Assembly (NCBI RefSeq): GCF_020524325.1
Contig: NZ_JAIVKY010000007.1
Span: 1-64,000 of the forward strand
Length of the DNA: 64,000 bases
Direction of reading: 5' to 3'
From: Sutcliffiella horikoshii
GTDB lineage: Bacteria > Bacillota > Bacilli > Bacillales > Bacillaceae_I
The notes beneath the pieces were generated by a model, which saw only the letters and a program-made list of their open reading frames with translations, was not told the origin of the DNA and searched no databases. Shown in pieces: positions 1 to 9,638 of this stretch; positions within the stretch are counted from its first letter, which is position 1; the number at the start of each line of letters is the position of its first letter. The translations under genes were made by a program, and so were the position numbers.

Positions 1-89
1 TTAAAAGAAAAAGAAGTAGAATCGGCTTCTCTTCTTAGAGTTGCACAAAAACAAAACAAAAACACCTAGAAGAGTGGGGGCCTTGACAG

Positions 90-155
90 TTTCGTTCATA
101 TCAGGAGGCTCAAGCACCGTCCCGCGGAAAGCGAACACCTGGAGCGAAAGGCAAC
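90..155. repeat. Candidate dispersed Bacillaceae intergenic repeat
   Basis: This GC-richer block lies in the 252-base stretch before yybS, which holds no gene. Its core, CCGCGGAAAGCGAACACCTG followed by GAGCGAAAGGCAAC, resembles from memory a repeat seen between genes in many Bacillaceae. There is no second copy in this window to confirm it, so the call rests on recollection only. Confidence 0.3.
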
Positions 156-252
156 AGGGAGTTTAACATACGACATAACATTTGATTGTAATAGAATCTT
201 AAGGATAAACTATACATATTGTGTAACTAAGCGTTCTTGGAGGTTTATACTT

Positions 253-1200
253 ATGAAGGAAACAAAACATATTACAGAAGGTGCGGCATTGCTCGGTATC
301 TATGTCCTGCTTCTTCTCATGACACTCTTCATTCCTTTTATAGGGCTCATCACCTTTCTCGCCCTTGTTGTCCCATTTGTCGTCTATACAGCAAGAAACG
401 GGTGGAAATCAGGAATTTGGCTAGTGGTAGTTGCCGGAGTGCTTAGTGTTCTGATTGGATCACCGGTAGCCCTTGCCCTAAGCATACCAGCTAGTACCGC
501 CGGAGTGGTCATCGGACATCTTGTCCAGAAGAATACTAGCCGTTACGCCATTTTAGGCGCTGCTACAGGAGTATTTTTACTTAACTATATATTGGCGTAT
601 GTGGTGGCAATTGTCCTATTTGATATTGATTTTATAGAAGTAATGCAAGAGATGATCAGGGAGTCCATACAGGCATCAGAAGCAATAGCTACCTCGCTTG
701 GTCAAGAAAATGCAAAAGAAGCGGTGGCGATATTAGAAGAGTCGCTAGGCTATACAAGTTATCTACTACCGACCATGTTGGTATTAACCTCTTTTGTACA
801 TGCCTACTTCTCGCAGCTCATCACTTTCTTTATCATAAAAAGGTTAAAAATGAAGATCAGTCCTTTCCCTCCATTCAGGGAGTTGGTGCTACCAAAGAGC
901 TTGTTGTGGTATTACTTAATTGTCCTTATCTTATCGCTTATGGCACCAGAAGAAGGGACAACTTTATTTATGGTAGTCCTTAACCTTTCCTTCATATTAA
1001 TGCTATTAATGACGGTCCAAGGATTCTCATTTATCTTCTATTTCTGTCATATAAAAAAGATCTCCAAAGCCATTCCGATTACGCTTGTCATTTTATCCTT
1101 CCTAATCACTCCTTTGGTCTATATAATAAGAATGATAGGAATAATAGATATCGGTTTTCAACTTAGAGAGAGAATACAGGGAAAGAATCAAGGAAAATAA
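253..1200 (+). CDS. yybS: YybS family membrane protein (DUF2232)
   Basis: A 315-residue polytopic membrane protein with about eight hydrophobic segments spread over its whole length and a basic C-terminal tail. It matches the DUF2232/YybS family in composition, length and position, since yybS precedes gdpP in Bacillus. The molecular function of the family is not known; a transporter-like fold has been suggested from hydrophobicity only. The ATG at 253 is preceded by TTGGAGGT at 237-244, which fixes the start. A +1-frame ORF overlapping its first 200 bases is a shadow. It is followed after 33 bases by gdpP and is probably co-transcribed with gdpP and rplI. Confidence 0.85.
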   Translation: MKETKHITEGAALLGIYVLLLLMTLFIPFIGLITFLALVVPFVVYTARNGWKSGIWLVVVAGVLSVLIGSPVALALSIPASTAGVVIGHLVQKNTSRYAILGAATGVFLLNYILAYVVAIVLFDIDFIEVMQEMIRESIQASEAIATSLGQENAKEAVAILEESLGYTSYLLPTMLVLTSFVHAYFSQLITFFIIKRLKMKISPFPPFRELVLPKSLLWYYLIVLILSLMAPEEGTTLFMVVLNLSFILMLLMTVQGFSFIFYFCHIKKISKAIPITLVILSFLITPLVYIIRMIGIIDIGFQLRERIQGKNQGK

Positions 1201-1233
1201 TGAGCTAAACTATTAATTAGGAGCTGAACATAC

Positions 1234-3204
1234 ATGCCTAATTATTTTGAAAAACTGAATCTGCGTTATCCCGTTTATTTATTGTTTGTCATCGCACTGA
1301 TTCAACTTGGGATAATTGTGTTTTTCCAATGGCAAATAGGGATTGTCAGCTTTCTGCTCCTAGGCTTGGTTGTATATCTTTACATCAAAGTGGAACAAAA
1401 GGCTAAAAAAGAAATGGAAACGTACATTTCCACGCTTTCCTACCGGTTAAAAAAGGTCGGAGAAGAAGCGTTAATGGAAATGCCAATCGGTATTATGCTA
1501 TATAATGATGATTATCAAATCGAATGGACGAATCCTTTTCTCGCTTCCTGTTTTCATGAAGAAACACTGGTGGGCAGGTCGTTATATGACGTAGGAGAAA
1601 ACTTGATTCCACTATTGAAACAGGATATTGAAACAGAAACGATTCCCCTGCACGATAGGAAATATAAAGTGGTCATTAAGAAAGCAGAGCGCCTTATCTA
1701 CTTTTTTGACATTACCGAACAGACGCATATTGAGAAGTTATATGAAGACGAGCGCACGGTTCTCGGCATTATTTTCTTAGACAATTATGATGAAGTGACA
1801 CAGGGGATGGATGATCAAACGAAAAGCGCCATTAACAGCCAGGTGACCTCCATTATTAATAAATGGTCCACAGAAAACGGCGTATTCTTGAAAAGAACAT
1901 CGATGGAACGTTTTATTGTCGTGTTAAATGAACATATCCTTGTACAATTGGAAAAGAACAAGTTTTCCATACTGGATGAAGTTCGTGAACAGACATCCAA
2001 ACAGAGCATGCCCCTTACATTAAGTGTTGGTATTGGTACAGGAGTTCCTTCTCTTCCTGAGCTAGGTCACCTTGCCCAATCAAGCCTGGACCTTGCATTG
2101 GGTCGTGGAGGCGACCAGGTAGCCATCAAGCAAACGAATGGAAAGGTACGCTTCTATGGAGGAAAAACTAATCCGATGGAGAAACGGACACGTGTACGTG
2201 CACGCGTTATCTCTCACGCATTGAAGGAACTGATTCACGAAAGTGACAAAGTGATCATCATGGGGCATCGATACCCGGACATGGACGCACTTGGAGCGGC
2301 CATCGGGATTGCAAAAGTAGCGGAACTCAACCATAAAGATGCATATATAGTTTTAAATAATCAGGAAATAGATGCAGGCATTCACCGCCTGTTGGAAGAA
2401 TTAAAAGGCCATAATGAGCTGTGGGAAAAATTCATCTCACCGGAAGATGCCTTTGAGATAGCGACAGGCGATACGTTGCTGGTTGTGGTCGATACACATA
2501 AGCCTTCCCTAGTGATTGAGGAAAAGCTGTTAAATAAAATCGATAATGTGGTCGTGATCGATCATCACAGACGTGGAGAGGACTTTATTGAGGATCCGTT
2601 GCTTGTTTATATGGAACCTTATGCTTCCTCAACTGCAGAGCTTGTCACAGAGCTCCTGCAATACCAGCCAAAACGAATCAAAATCACAATGCTTGAAGCG
2701 ACCGCCCTGTTAGCTGGTATAATAGTAGATACGAAAAGCTTCACGGTCCGTACTGGGTCCCGTACATTTGATGCAGCATCCTATCTGCGTTCACAAGGGG
2801 CTGATACCATTCTTGTGCAAAAGCTATTAAAAGAAAACTTAGACCGCTTTGTGAAACGCGCCAAATTGATAGAGAGTGCTTATCTGTTTCAAGAAGGCAT
2901 CGTTATTGCCAAAGGAGTCCCGGAAGAATCCTTTGATCAGGTGATGATTGCACAGGCTGCAGACACGCTGCTTGCGATGAGCGACATCAATACTTCTTTT
3001 GTCATTGCGCACCGAAACGGCGAGCAGGTGAGCATCAGTGCAAGATCGCTCGGGGATGTCAACGTACAGGTTGTCATGGAGAAACTTGGCGGCGGCGGAC
3101 ACCTAACAAATGCAGCCACACAGATGAATACGACCATTGATGAAGCAGAAGAACAATTGAAACAAGCAATAACTGAGTACTTAGAAGGAGGTTCCAAGGA
3201 ATGA
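1234..3204 (+). CDS. gdpP: Cyclic-di-AMP phosphodiesterase GdpP
   Basis: A 656-residue membrane enzyme that hydrolyses c-di-AMP to pApA and so controls potassium homeostasis, wall stress and beta-lactam tolerance. Two N-terminal membrane helices (about residues 12-55) are followed by a PAS-like domain (about 85-155), a degenerate GGDEF domain (about 175-305, no intact GGDEF motif) and a DHH/DHHA1 phosphodiesterase module. The metal ligands are visible: MGHRYPDMD near 343-351, DTHK in the middle, the DHH triad at 443-445, and the DHHA1 motif GGGGH near 619-623. Length matches B. subtilis GdpP (659). The stop overlaps the rplI start (ATGA), so translation is probably coupled. Confidence 0.97.
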   Translation: MPNYFEKLNLRYPVYLLFVIALIQLGIIVFFQWQIGIVSFLLLGLVVYLYIKVEQKAKKEMETYISTLSYRLKKVGEEALMEMPIGIMLYNDDYQIEWTNPFLASCFHEETLVGRSLYDVGENLIPLLKQDIETETIPLHDRKYKVVIKKAERLIYFFDITEQTHIEKLYEDERTVLGIIFLDNYDEVTQGMDDQTKSAINSQVTSIINKWSTENGVFLKRTSMERFIVVLNEHILVQLEKNKFSILDEVREQTSKQSMPLTLSVGIGTGVPSLPELGHLAQSSLDLALGRGGDQVAIKQTNGKVRFYGGKTNPMEKRTRVRARVISHALKELIHESDKVIIMGHRYPDMDALGAAIGIAKVAELNHKDAYIVLNNQEIDAGIHRLLEELKGHNELWEKFISPEDAFEIATGDTLLVVVDTHKPSLVIEEKLLNKIDNVVVIDHHRRGEDFIEDPLLVYMEPYASSTAELVTELLQYQPKRIKITMLEATALLAGIIVDTKSFTVRTGSRTFDAASYLRSQGADTILVQKLLKENLDRFVKRAKLIESAYLFQEGIVIAKGVPEESFDQVMIAQAADTLLAMSDINTSFVIAHRNGEQVSISARSLGDVNVQVVMEKLGGGGHLTNAATQMNTTIDEAEEQLKQAITEYLEGGSKE

Positions 3205-3650
3205 GGGTAATATTTTTAAAAGATGTAAAAGGTAAAGGCAAAAAAGGCGAAGTGAAAAACGTGGCAGATGGTTATGCCCATAATTTTCTACTAAAACAAG
3301 GGTTGGCGATGGAAGCTTCAAATGGTAACCTTAAATCATTGGAAGCTCAAAAGAACAAAGAAGCTAAAGAAGCGGAACAAGAGGTAGAAAACGCGAAGAA
3401 GTTAAAAGAGACGTTGGAAAAGCTTACGCTTGAGTTCCAAACTAAAGCAGGTGAAGGCGGCCGTTTATTTGGCAGCATCACAACGAAACAAATAGCAGAA
3501 GAGCTTCAAAAGAAGCATAAAATAAAGATTGATAAGCGTAAAATGGAGCTAAATGATGCCATCCGCGCTTTAGGTTATACAAATGTACCTGTAAAGTTGC
3601 ATACAGATGTTACAGCCACCTTGAAGGTTCATGTAACAGAACAAAAGTAA
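3201..3650 (+). CDS. rplI: 50S ribosomal protein bL9
   Basis: A 149-residue large-subunit protein that binds 23S rRNA domain V and limits frameshifting. The N-terminal rRNA-binding domain starts [19 protein letters not shown], followed by the long Lys/Glu-rich connecting helix (about 45-75) and the C-terminal domain with GGRLFGSIT. Length is typical. The start lies inside the gdpP stop codon and is preceded by AAGGAGG at 3185-3191. A strong terminator follows directly, so yybS-gdpP-rplI ends here. Confidence 0.98.
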   Translation: MRVIFLKDVKGKGKKGEVKNVADGYAHNFLLKQGLAMEASNGNLKSLEAQKNKEAKEAEQEVENAKKLKETLEKLTLEFQTKAGEGGRLFGSITTKQIAEELQKKHKIKIDKRKMELNDAIRALGYTNVPVKLHTDVTATLKVHVTEQK

Positions 3651-3658
3651 GAAAAATG

Positions 3659-3682
3659 CTCGGCAATTGCCGAGTTTTCTTT
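3659..3682 (+). terminator. Rho-independent terminator after rplI
   Basis: A perfect palindrome CTCGGCAATTGCCGAG (3659-3674) is followed by TTTTCTTT. It sits 9 bases after the rplI stop. Confidence 0.85.
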
Positions 3683-3688
3683 ATGAGA

Positions 3689-3776
3689 GCTCTTTTCTAG
3701 TCGGCATTTGGACTTTTTACCGTCTTTCTACTCTAGATATTAGCCCGGCCTTTATATCGATTAACTAGAAAAGAGC
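3689..3776. repeat. Long-range 13-bp inverted repeat
   Basis: GCTCTTTTCTAGT at 3689-3701 is repeated exactly in inverse orientation as ACTAGAAAAGAGC at 3764-3776, separated by 62 bases without an ORF. It lies between the rplI terminator and dnaB. It could be a small non-coding insertion or a structured leader; nothing in the loop identifies it. Confidence 0.55.
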
Positions 3777-3879
3777 ACGACAGCAACAATTAATACGGTT
3801 ATTACAAAAATACGTAAGAGCAATCAATTTTTAAGAAAATTCATTTTTGAGGAATCGCTTTCTGGGAGGAGGAACAGGG

Positions 3880-5247
3880 ATGAGTGATATTTTTGAAGAT
3901 AGAATACCACCGCAAAATATAGAAGCGGAACAGGCGGTCATCGGGGCTATTTTCTTAGAACCGTCCGCATTGACATTGGCGTCTGAGCTTGTCATGCCAG
4001 ATGATTTTTACCGCGCTGCCCATCAAAAGATATATGACTGCATGCTGAATCTTTCCGACCGGGGCGAACCGGTCGATCTGGTTACAGTCACATCCGAGCT
4101 TGCAAACTTGAAGCTTTTAGAAGAAGTTGGAGGGGTATCTTACCTGAGTGATATAGCAGGGTCGGTGCCAACTGCAGCAAATATAGAGTACTATGCAAAG
4201 ATTGTAGAAGAGAAGTCCATTCTTCGCCGCCTGATTCGTACCGCAACTAACATCGCCCAAGAAGGTTACAGCAGGGAAGATGAAGTAGCAGGATTATTGA
4301 ACGAAGCGGAAAAGCAAATTCTTGAAGTTTCACAACGTAAAAATTCCGGTGTGTTCCAAAACATCAAAGACGTGCTGGTTAAAACCTATGATAACATCGA
4401 AACTCTGCACAACCGTAAAGGGGAAGTGACGGGGATTGAGACAGGCTTTACCGAATTGGACAAAATGACGGCAGGATTCCAGCGAAACGATTTAATTATT
4501 ATCGCTGCACGTCCTTCTGTTGGTAAAACGGCATTCGCTTTAAATATCGCACAAAACGTTGCAACAAAGGCTCGTGAGAATGTCGCCATCTTCAGTCTGG
4601 AGATGGGAGCAGAGCAGCTTGTAATGAGGATGCTTTGTGCAGAAGGAAACATCAATGCACAAAATCTTAGGACAGGCCAATTGACCGCAGAGGATTGGAG
4701 CAAGCTGACGATGGCAATGGGAAGCTTGTCCAATGCGGGTATCTATATCGATGATACGCCAGGTATCCGTGTCAGCGAAATCCGTTCCAAATGCCGACGT
4801 CTAAGACAAGAGAGCGGCCTTGGAATGATTCTTATTGACTACCTGCAATTGATTCAAGGTAGTGGTCGCGGCGGCGGAGAGAACCGTCAGCAGGAAGTTT
4901 CCGAGATTTCCCGTTCCCTAAAAGCATTGGCAAGGGAATTGGAAGTCCCTGTTATCGCACTTTCTCAGCTGTCCCGTGGCGTAGAGCAACGTCAAGACAA
5001 GCGTCCGATGATGTCGGATATACGTGAATCCGGAAGTATCGAGCAGGATGCCGATATCGTAGGTTTCTTATATCGTGATGACTATTACGATAAAGAAAGT
5101 GAAAACAAGAACATCATCGAAATCATCCTGGCAAAACAGCGTAATGGTCCTGTTGGAACAGTTTCTTTGGCTTTCGTAAAAGAATATAATAAATTTGTTA
5201 ACTTGGAGCGGCGATTTGATGATGAATCTGTCCCTCCAGGGGCATAA
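3880..5247 (+). CDS. dnaB: Replicative DNA helicase DnaB (DnaC in B. subtilis)
   Basis: The 455-residue hexameric helicase that unwinds DNA at the replication fork. The N-terminal DnaB domain begins MSDIFEDRIPPQNIEAEQAV, followed by the RecA-type C-terminal domain with Walker A ARPSVGKTAF, Walker B MILIDYLQL and the conserved DIRESGSIEQDAD. The reading frame stays open upstream to a TTG at 3847, but I choose the ATG at 3880: it gives the family N-terminus and follows GGGAGGAGG at 3865-3873. Length matches the B. subtilis protein (454). It appears monocistronic, with terminators on both sides. Confidence 0.97.
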   Translation: MSDIFEDRIPPQNIEAEQAVIGAIFLEPSALTLASELVMPDDFYRAAHQKIYDCMLNLSDRGEPVDLVTVTSELANLKLLEEVGGVSYLSDIAGSVPTAANIEYYAKIVEEKSILRRLIRTATNIAQEGYSREDEVAGLLNEAEKQILEVSQRKNSGVFQNIKDVLVKTYDNIETLHNRKGEVTGIETGFTELDKMTAGFQRNDLIIIAARPSVGKTAFALNIAQNVATKARENVAIFSLEMGAEQLVMRMLCAEGNINAQNLRTGQLTAEDWSKLTMAMGSLSNAGIYIDDTPGIRVSEIRSKCRRLRQESGLGMILIDYLQLIQGSGRGGGENRQQEVSEISRSLKALARELEVPVIALSQLSRGVEQRQDKRPMMSDIRESGSIEQDADIVGFLYRDDYYDKESENKNIIEIILAKQRNGPVGTVSLAFVKEYNKFVNLERRFDDESVPPGA

Positions 5248-5249
5248 TA

Positions 5250-5281
5250 AAAGGCATCTACGTCATGTAGGTGCCTTTTTA
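5250..5281 (+). terminator. Terminator after dnaB
   Basis: The arms AAGGCATCTAC and GTAGGTGCCTT pair with one G-U around a short loop and are followed by a T run. It starts immediately after the dnaB stop. Confidence 0.85.
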
Positions 5282-5316
5282 AACTTTATGGGCCATATAT
5301 TTAAGCAATCCGCCTT

Positions 5317-5361
5317 ATTTACGAACAAATATAATATTAAATTTATGCAACGTTCGTGTTT
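5317..5361 (+). promoter_or_regulatory. PurR operator (pair of inverted PurBoxes)
   Basis: Two half sites face each other: ATTTACGAACAAA at 5317-5329 and AACGTTCGTGTTT at 5349-5361. Both keep the CGAA/TTCG core of the Gram-positive PurR box (AWWWCCGAACWWT), and their spacing is close to that of known B. subtilis operators. They lie directly upstream of the purA promoter, where PurR with low PRPP would repress. This is inferred from the motif match. Confidence 0.7.
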
Positions 5362-5364
5362 TGG

Positions 5365-5393
5365 TTGACTTTCTAGTGAGCAGCTGATAAACT
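5365..5393 (+). promoter_or_regulatory. Sigma-A promoter of purA
   Basis: TTGACT (5365-5370) and TAAACT (5388-5393) are separated by 17 bases. The site directly follows the PurBox pair and lies about 60 bases before the purA start. Confidence 0.6.
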
Positions 5394-5412
5394 TACTTTT
5401 GTTGAAAAATGA

Positions 5413-6741
<1,329 letters not shown>

Positions 6742-6759
6742 TATTTAAAGTGTTAGGTT

Positions 6760-6797
6760 AGCCTCTTCTCCTTGGTTTAGGATGAAGGGGCTTTATT
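6760..6797 (+). terminator. Terminator after purA
   Basis: AGCCTCTTC (from 6760) pairs with GAAGGGGCT (to 6792), with one G-U, around a 15-base loop and is followed by TTTATT. The T tract is short. Confidence 0.6.
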
Positions 6798-6860
6798 ATG
6801 GTGAGGTGGTTGTAGGTGATGTTGAGCCTAATGACTTCTTTGCTCCATGGAGATTGCTTA

Positions 6861-7018
6861 ATGAAGACACTTTTATTTGGGAAATTAGTGGCAAAGTGTC
6901 TTCAGTGAGTGCATGAAGACACTTATGATAAAAAAATTCCCACCAAAGTGTCATCATAACTCAGATGAAGACACTTTCAAGGTGATTTTCTGCTTCAAAG
7001 TGTCTTCATTACACTCAG
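6861..7018. repeat. Tandem array of three 52-bp hairpin units
   Basis: The gene-free stretch between purA and the tRNAs (6742-7178) carries three units starting at 6861, 6913 and 6965, exactly 52 bases apart. Each opens with ATGAAGACACTT and carries the inverse arm CAAAGTG(T)C(T)TC at 6892, 6944 and 6996, again exactly 52 apart. Each unit can fold as a 12-13 bp stem with an 18-20 base loop. The loops have diverged, and the middle loop looks like the inverse complement of the first (GGGAAATT versus AATTCCC). There is no ORF. A T run near 7035 is not part of the array. Confidence 0.85.
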
Positions 7019-7095
7019 TAAGTCCCCTTTCTGTTTTTTTACCGATTGGGTTTTAGTAAGTTTTAGAGAAGTTAATATTTTTTCAAAAAAAGTTA

Positions 7096-7125
7096 TTGCA
7101 ATATTTATTGATAGTATGATATTAT
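7096..7125 (+). promoter_or_regulatory. Candidate promoter of the tRNA operon
   Basis: TTGCAA (7096-7101) and TATTAT (7120-7125) lie 18 bases apart, about 55 bases before the first tRNA. They are the best hexamer pair in the AT-rich stretch before the cluster, though the -35 match is imperfect. Confidence 0.35.
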
Positions 7126-7178
7126 TAAAAACGTCGTCAAAAGAGATTCAAAGTTACATAAGGCGAAGTTGTACTTAG

Positions 7179-7254
7179 GTGCCATTAGCTCAGTCGGTAG
7201 AGCATCTGACTTTTAATCAGAGGGTCGAAGGTTCGAGTCCTTCATGGCACACCA
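7179..7254 (+). tRNA. tRNA-Lys (TTT)
   Basis: The acceptor GTGCCAT pairs with ATGGCAC and is followed by A and an encoded CCA. The anticodon stem TCTGA/TCAGA encloses C-T-TTT-A-A, with the anticodon at 7212-7214. The T arm carries GTTCGAGTC. It is first in a Lys-Glu-Asp-Phe cluster, matching the trnY cluster near purA in B. subtilis. Confidence 0.96.
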
Positions 7255-7271
7255 TTTTCTTTCAAAAGTAA

Positions 7272-7346
7272 GGCCCATTGGTCAAGCGGTTAAGACACCG
7301 CCCTTTCACGGCGGTAACACGGGTTCGAATCCCGTATGGGTCACCA
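7272..7346 (+). tRNA. tRNA-Glu (TTC)
   Basis: The acceptor GGCCCAT pairs with ATGGGTC (one G-U). The anticodon stem CCGCC/GGCGG encloses CTTTCAC, giving TTC. The T loop is GGTTCGAATCC and CCA is encoded. Confidence 0.96.
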
Positions 7347-7365
7347 TTTTTTTTCTTTTAACTTA

Positions 7366-7441
7366 GGTCCCGTGGTGTAGCGGTTAACATGCCTGCCTGT
7401 CACGCAGGAGATCGCCGGTTCGATCCCGGTCGGGACCGCCA
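7366..7441 (+). tRNA. tRNA-Asp (GTC)
   Basis: The acceptor GGTCCCG pairs with CGGGACC, followed by G and an encoded CCA. The anticodon stem CCTGC/GCAGG encloses CTGTCAC, giving GTC. The T arm is GGTTCGATCC. Confidence 0.96.
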
Positions 7442-7463
7442 TTTACATATTCAAGTTTTGTTA

Positions 7464-7536
7464 GGCTCGGTAGCTCAGTTGGTAGAGCAATGGACTGAAA
7501 ATCCATGTGTCGGCGGTTCGATTCCGTCCCGAGCCA
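7464..7536 (+). tRNA. tRNA-Phe (GAA), CCA not encoded
   Basis: The acceptor GGCTCGG pairs with CCGAGCC followed by discriminator A. The anticodon stem TGGAC/ATCCA region encloses TGAAAA, giving GAA. Unlike its three neighbours, the gene continues TCTC instead of CCA, so the 3' end would need tRNA nucleotidyltransferase. Confidence 0.95.
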
Positions 7537-7544
7537 TCTCAAAG

Positions 7545-7582
7545 CAGCACGTTCATTCATTGATGAACGTGCTGTTTTTTTG
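7545..7582 (+). terminator. Terminator of the tRNA operon
   Basis: CAGCACGTTCAT (7545-7556) and ATGAACGTGCTG (7563-7574) form a perfect 12-bp stem with a 6-base loop, followed by seven T. Confidence 0.95.
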
Positions 7583-7619
7583 TATATAAAGTTTTTGCTG
7601 GGTTTTTACTTTATAAAGT

Positions 7620-7723
7620 TTCTATAAGCCCGAAGCCCAGCTCAACCAGTCCGCTCGGTCAAATAGAAGCGTTCTATACGCCCGAAGCCCAGCTCAAATA
7701 GGTAGAATGATCAAATTAGCAGC
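7620..7723. repeat. Two 52-bp tandem units of the GCCCGAA repeat family
   Basis: A 26-base block (7620-7645) recurs at 7672-7697 with one substitution. The remainder of each unit aligns without gaps, giving two units of exactly 52 bases that end TCAAAT. Unit 1 has inverted ends (TTCTAT and ATAGAA). It shares TTCTnnAnGCCCGAA and CGGT at fixed positions with the array at 54373-54684. The rest of the gene-free interval 7537-8130 holds the tRNA terminator and a WalR box; the T/A-rich part before 8131 shows no convincing promoter. Confidence 0.8.
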
Positions 7724-7824
7724 ACTATTAAGCTCGGAGCGGTACTGAACCTCCACCGATTGATTAACAAAAACAACAAAAAACCCCATCAAAACGCCTC
7801 TACCACCAAAACCCAACCGCACCC

Positions 7825-7841
7825 TGTTACCCCTCTGTAAC
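7825..7841 (+). promoter_or_regulatory. WalR binding box
   Basis: TGTTAC-CCCTC-TGTAAC is a perfect match to the WalR consensus TGTWAH-N5-TGTWAH. It lies about 290 bases before a secreted wall-peptidase gene and upstream of the walR operon itself. Wall hydrolase genes are the usual WalR targets in Bacillus and Staphylococcus. Confidence 0.6.
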
Positions 7842-8130
7842 AAAACAGGGTAATTTCCCCTCTACTTCCAACCAATACGTCAAAACTATGTAAAATTACC
7901 CATGTTTTATACCTAATTAAGGAAAAATCCCTATAAATCGCCTAAATATGACAACAATAATACAGTTTTATTACATCTTTTGTTCTAGTATTCTATTTGT
8001 TTGTAAACCTATGGTATGGTAAAAGAGTCGAAAAATTTAAATGGGTATCATTAGTCCTAAGTCGAGGAAGCTAGTTTACCTAAATAAAACTGTTTAAAGA
8101 ACGGGAAGAAATCAGGGGGAAAGAAAGACC

Positions 8131-9627
8131 ATGATGAACCGATTAAAGCGTATATATAGTACATACACCGAAAAACAAAATAGTAAACATAAATCTCCAA
8201 AAAATCGCCTTTCTACTTTTACAAAAAGAGTAATGGTGACGACTATTGCTGCTTCTACTATTACACTTGGCGCAGTTGCTGTTCATGCTAGTGAGAATTC
8301 ACTGCTTGGTACGGTATACCACGTGTATTTGAATGGTGAGCGTGTTGGTGCAGTCGATAACAAGGAACAGTTAGACAAAGCGTTAGAGGCTAAAGTGGAA
8401 TCTGTTCAGAAAGATCATAAAGAATTAGAACTTACAGTAGGAGAGCAAGTATCAGTTGTGCCTGAGAAAGTTTTCCGACCTTCTGCAAAGAACAAAGAGA
8501 CGATTGACACGGTAATTAAGCAGGTTGAAGTGAAGGCCAGCGCTTCTGCATTATCAATCGAAGGAGAAGAAGTAGTACTCCTGAAAAACAAAGAAGAAGC
8601 GGAAAAGGTTATGGAGATTTTAAAGTTAGACTTTGTTTCTGAAGAAGACCTAAAAGCTTTTGAAGAAAGACAAAAGAACCAAGAGGCTAAACTTCCTGAG
8701 CTGAAAGTAAATGAGTCTCGAGTTTTAGACGTATCTGTTGCGGAAAAAGTTTCGTATAGTGATAAAGATGTAGACCCTAAAAATGTTCTTTCTGTAAAAG
8801 AAGCAGTGGAATTAATTAAAAAAGGCAAAAAGCAAGCAGATAAGTATGAAGTACAAGCGGGAGACTCCCTAGGAGATATCGCTGAGAAACATGACCTATC
8901 TTCAGAAGAACTTTTGGAAATGAATCCTGACATCGCGATGGACACTCTACTGAAGGTTGGTAAAGTGTTAAATGTTTCAGCGAAAAAACCTTACTTGAAT
9001 ATTGTTGTAAAACAAGAAGTTTCTAAAAATGAAGAAGTTCCTTATGAACAGGAAGTTGTGGAAGATAAAGAGCTTCCTAAGGGAGAAACAAAAGTAAAGC
9101 AACAGGGTGAGTATGGAGAGAAAAACGTTCGCACCATCACTACGAAAGAAAATGGTATGACCATCAAGACAGAAGTAACTCATGAAGAAACGTTGAAAGA
9201 ACCTGTTAATCATATTGTTGTTAAAGGAACGAAAGTGATTCCTTCTCGTGGTAGCGGATCTCTTGCGTGGCCAGCAGTTGGCGGTTATATTTCCAGCAAA
9301 ATGGGTCACCGTTGGGGTAAGATGCATAAAGGAATCGACATCGCTCGTCCAAGCGACCGTACAATTAAGGCAGCGGACAATGGAGTTGTTGAATCTGCTG
9401 GTTGGGACGGCGGTTATGGAAACAAAGTTGTCATCAATCACCAAAACGGGATGAAGACAACATATGCCCATCTTGATTCTATTAGCGTTTCCGTAGGACA
9501 AACTGTTTCTCGCGGCAGCAAGATTGGTGTCATGGGAACAACAGGACAATCAACAGGCGTTCATTTACATTTTGAAGTGTATCAAGATGGCAAGTTAAAA
9601 GATCCAATGCAGTATTTAAATAACTAA
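8131..9627 (+). CDS. Exported LysM/G5/M23 peptidoglycan endopeptidase
   Basis: A 498-residue exported protein predicted to cut peptide cross-links in peptidoglycan. A basic N-terminus and a hydrophobic segment (about 33-52, ending VAVHA) give a signal peptide or anchor. Then come a charged region (about 60-230), a LysM wall-binding domain (about 238-283), a G5 domain (about 295-366) and an M23 domain (about 375-495). The zinc and catalytic residues are intact: H399 and D403 in HKGID, and H478/H480 in HLHFE. AGGGGGA at 8114-8120 supports the first of two adjacent ATG codons. A WalR box lies upstream and walRK follows directly, which suggests WalR control. A terminator separates it from walR. 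Confidence 0.9.
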   Translation: MMNRLKRIYSTYTEKQNSKHKSPKNRLSTFTKRVMVTTIAASTITLGAVAVHASENSLLGTVYHVYLNGERVGAVDNKEQLDKALEAKVESVQKDHKELELTVGEQVSVVPEKVFRPSAKNKETIDTVIKQVEVKASASALSIEGEEVVLLKNKEEAEKVMEILKLDFVSEEDLKAFEERQKNQEAKLPELKVNESRVLDVSVAEKVSYSDKDVDPKNVLSVKEAVELIKKGKKQADKYEVQAGDSLGDIAEKHDLSSEELLEMNPDIAMDTLLKVGKVLNVSAKKPYLNIVVKQEVSKNEEVPYEQEVVEDKELPKGETKVKQQGEYGEKNVRTITTKENGMTIKTEVTHEETLKEPVNHIVVKGTKVIPSRGSGSLAWPAVGGYISSKMGHRWGKMHKGIDIARPSDRTIKAADNGVVESAGWDGGYGNKVVINHQNGMKTTYAHLDSISVSVGQTVSRGSKIGVMGTTGQSTGVHLHFEVYQDGKLKDPMQYLNN

Positions 9628-9638
9628 ACACATACATG

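Noticed and set aside
6861-7018. Repeat-spacer look resembling a small CRISPR array
   Set aside because: The conserved parts are two inverse arms with diverged loops, only three units, and no cas gene is in the window. Loops are 18-20 bases, too short for normal spacers.
7620-8130. Possible c-di-AMP (ydaO-type) riboswitch before the wall peptidase gene
   Set aside because: Such leaders are common before wall hydrolases, but I could not find the conserved riboswitch core motifs in the 500-base leader; the region shows repeats and a WalR box instead.
8415-9549. Long minus-strand ORFs opposite the M23 peptidase gene
   Set aside because: They have no ribosome sites or family sequence and lie entirely opposite a gene with intact catalytic motifs.
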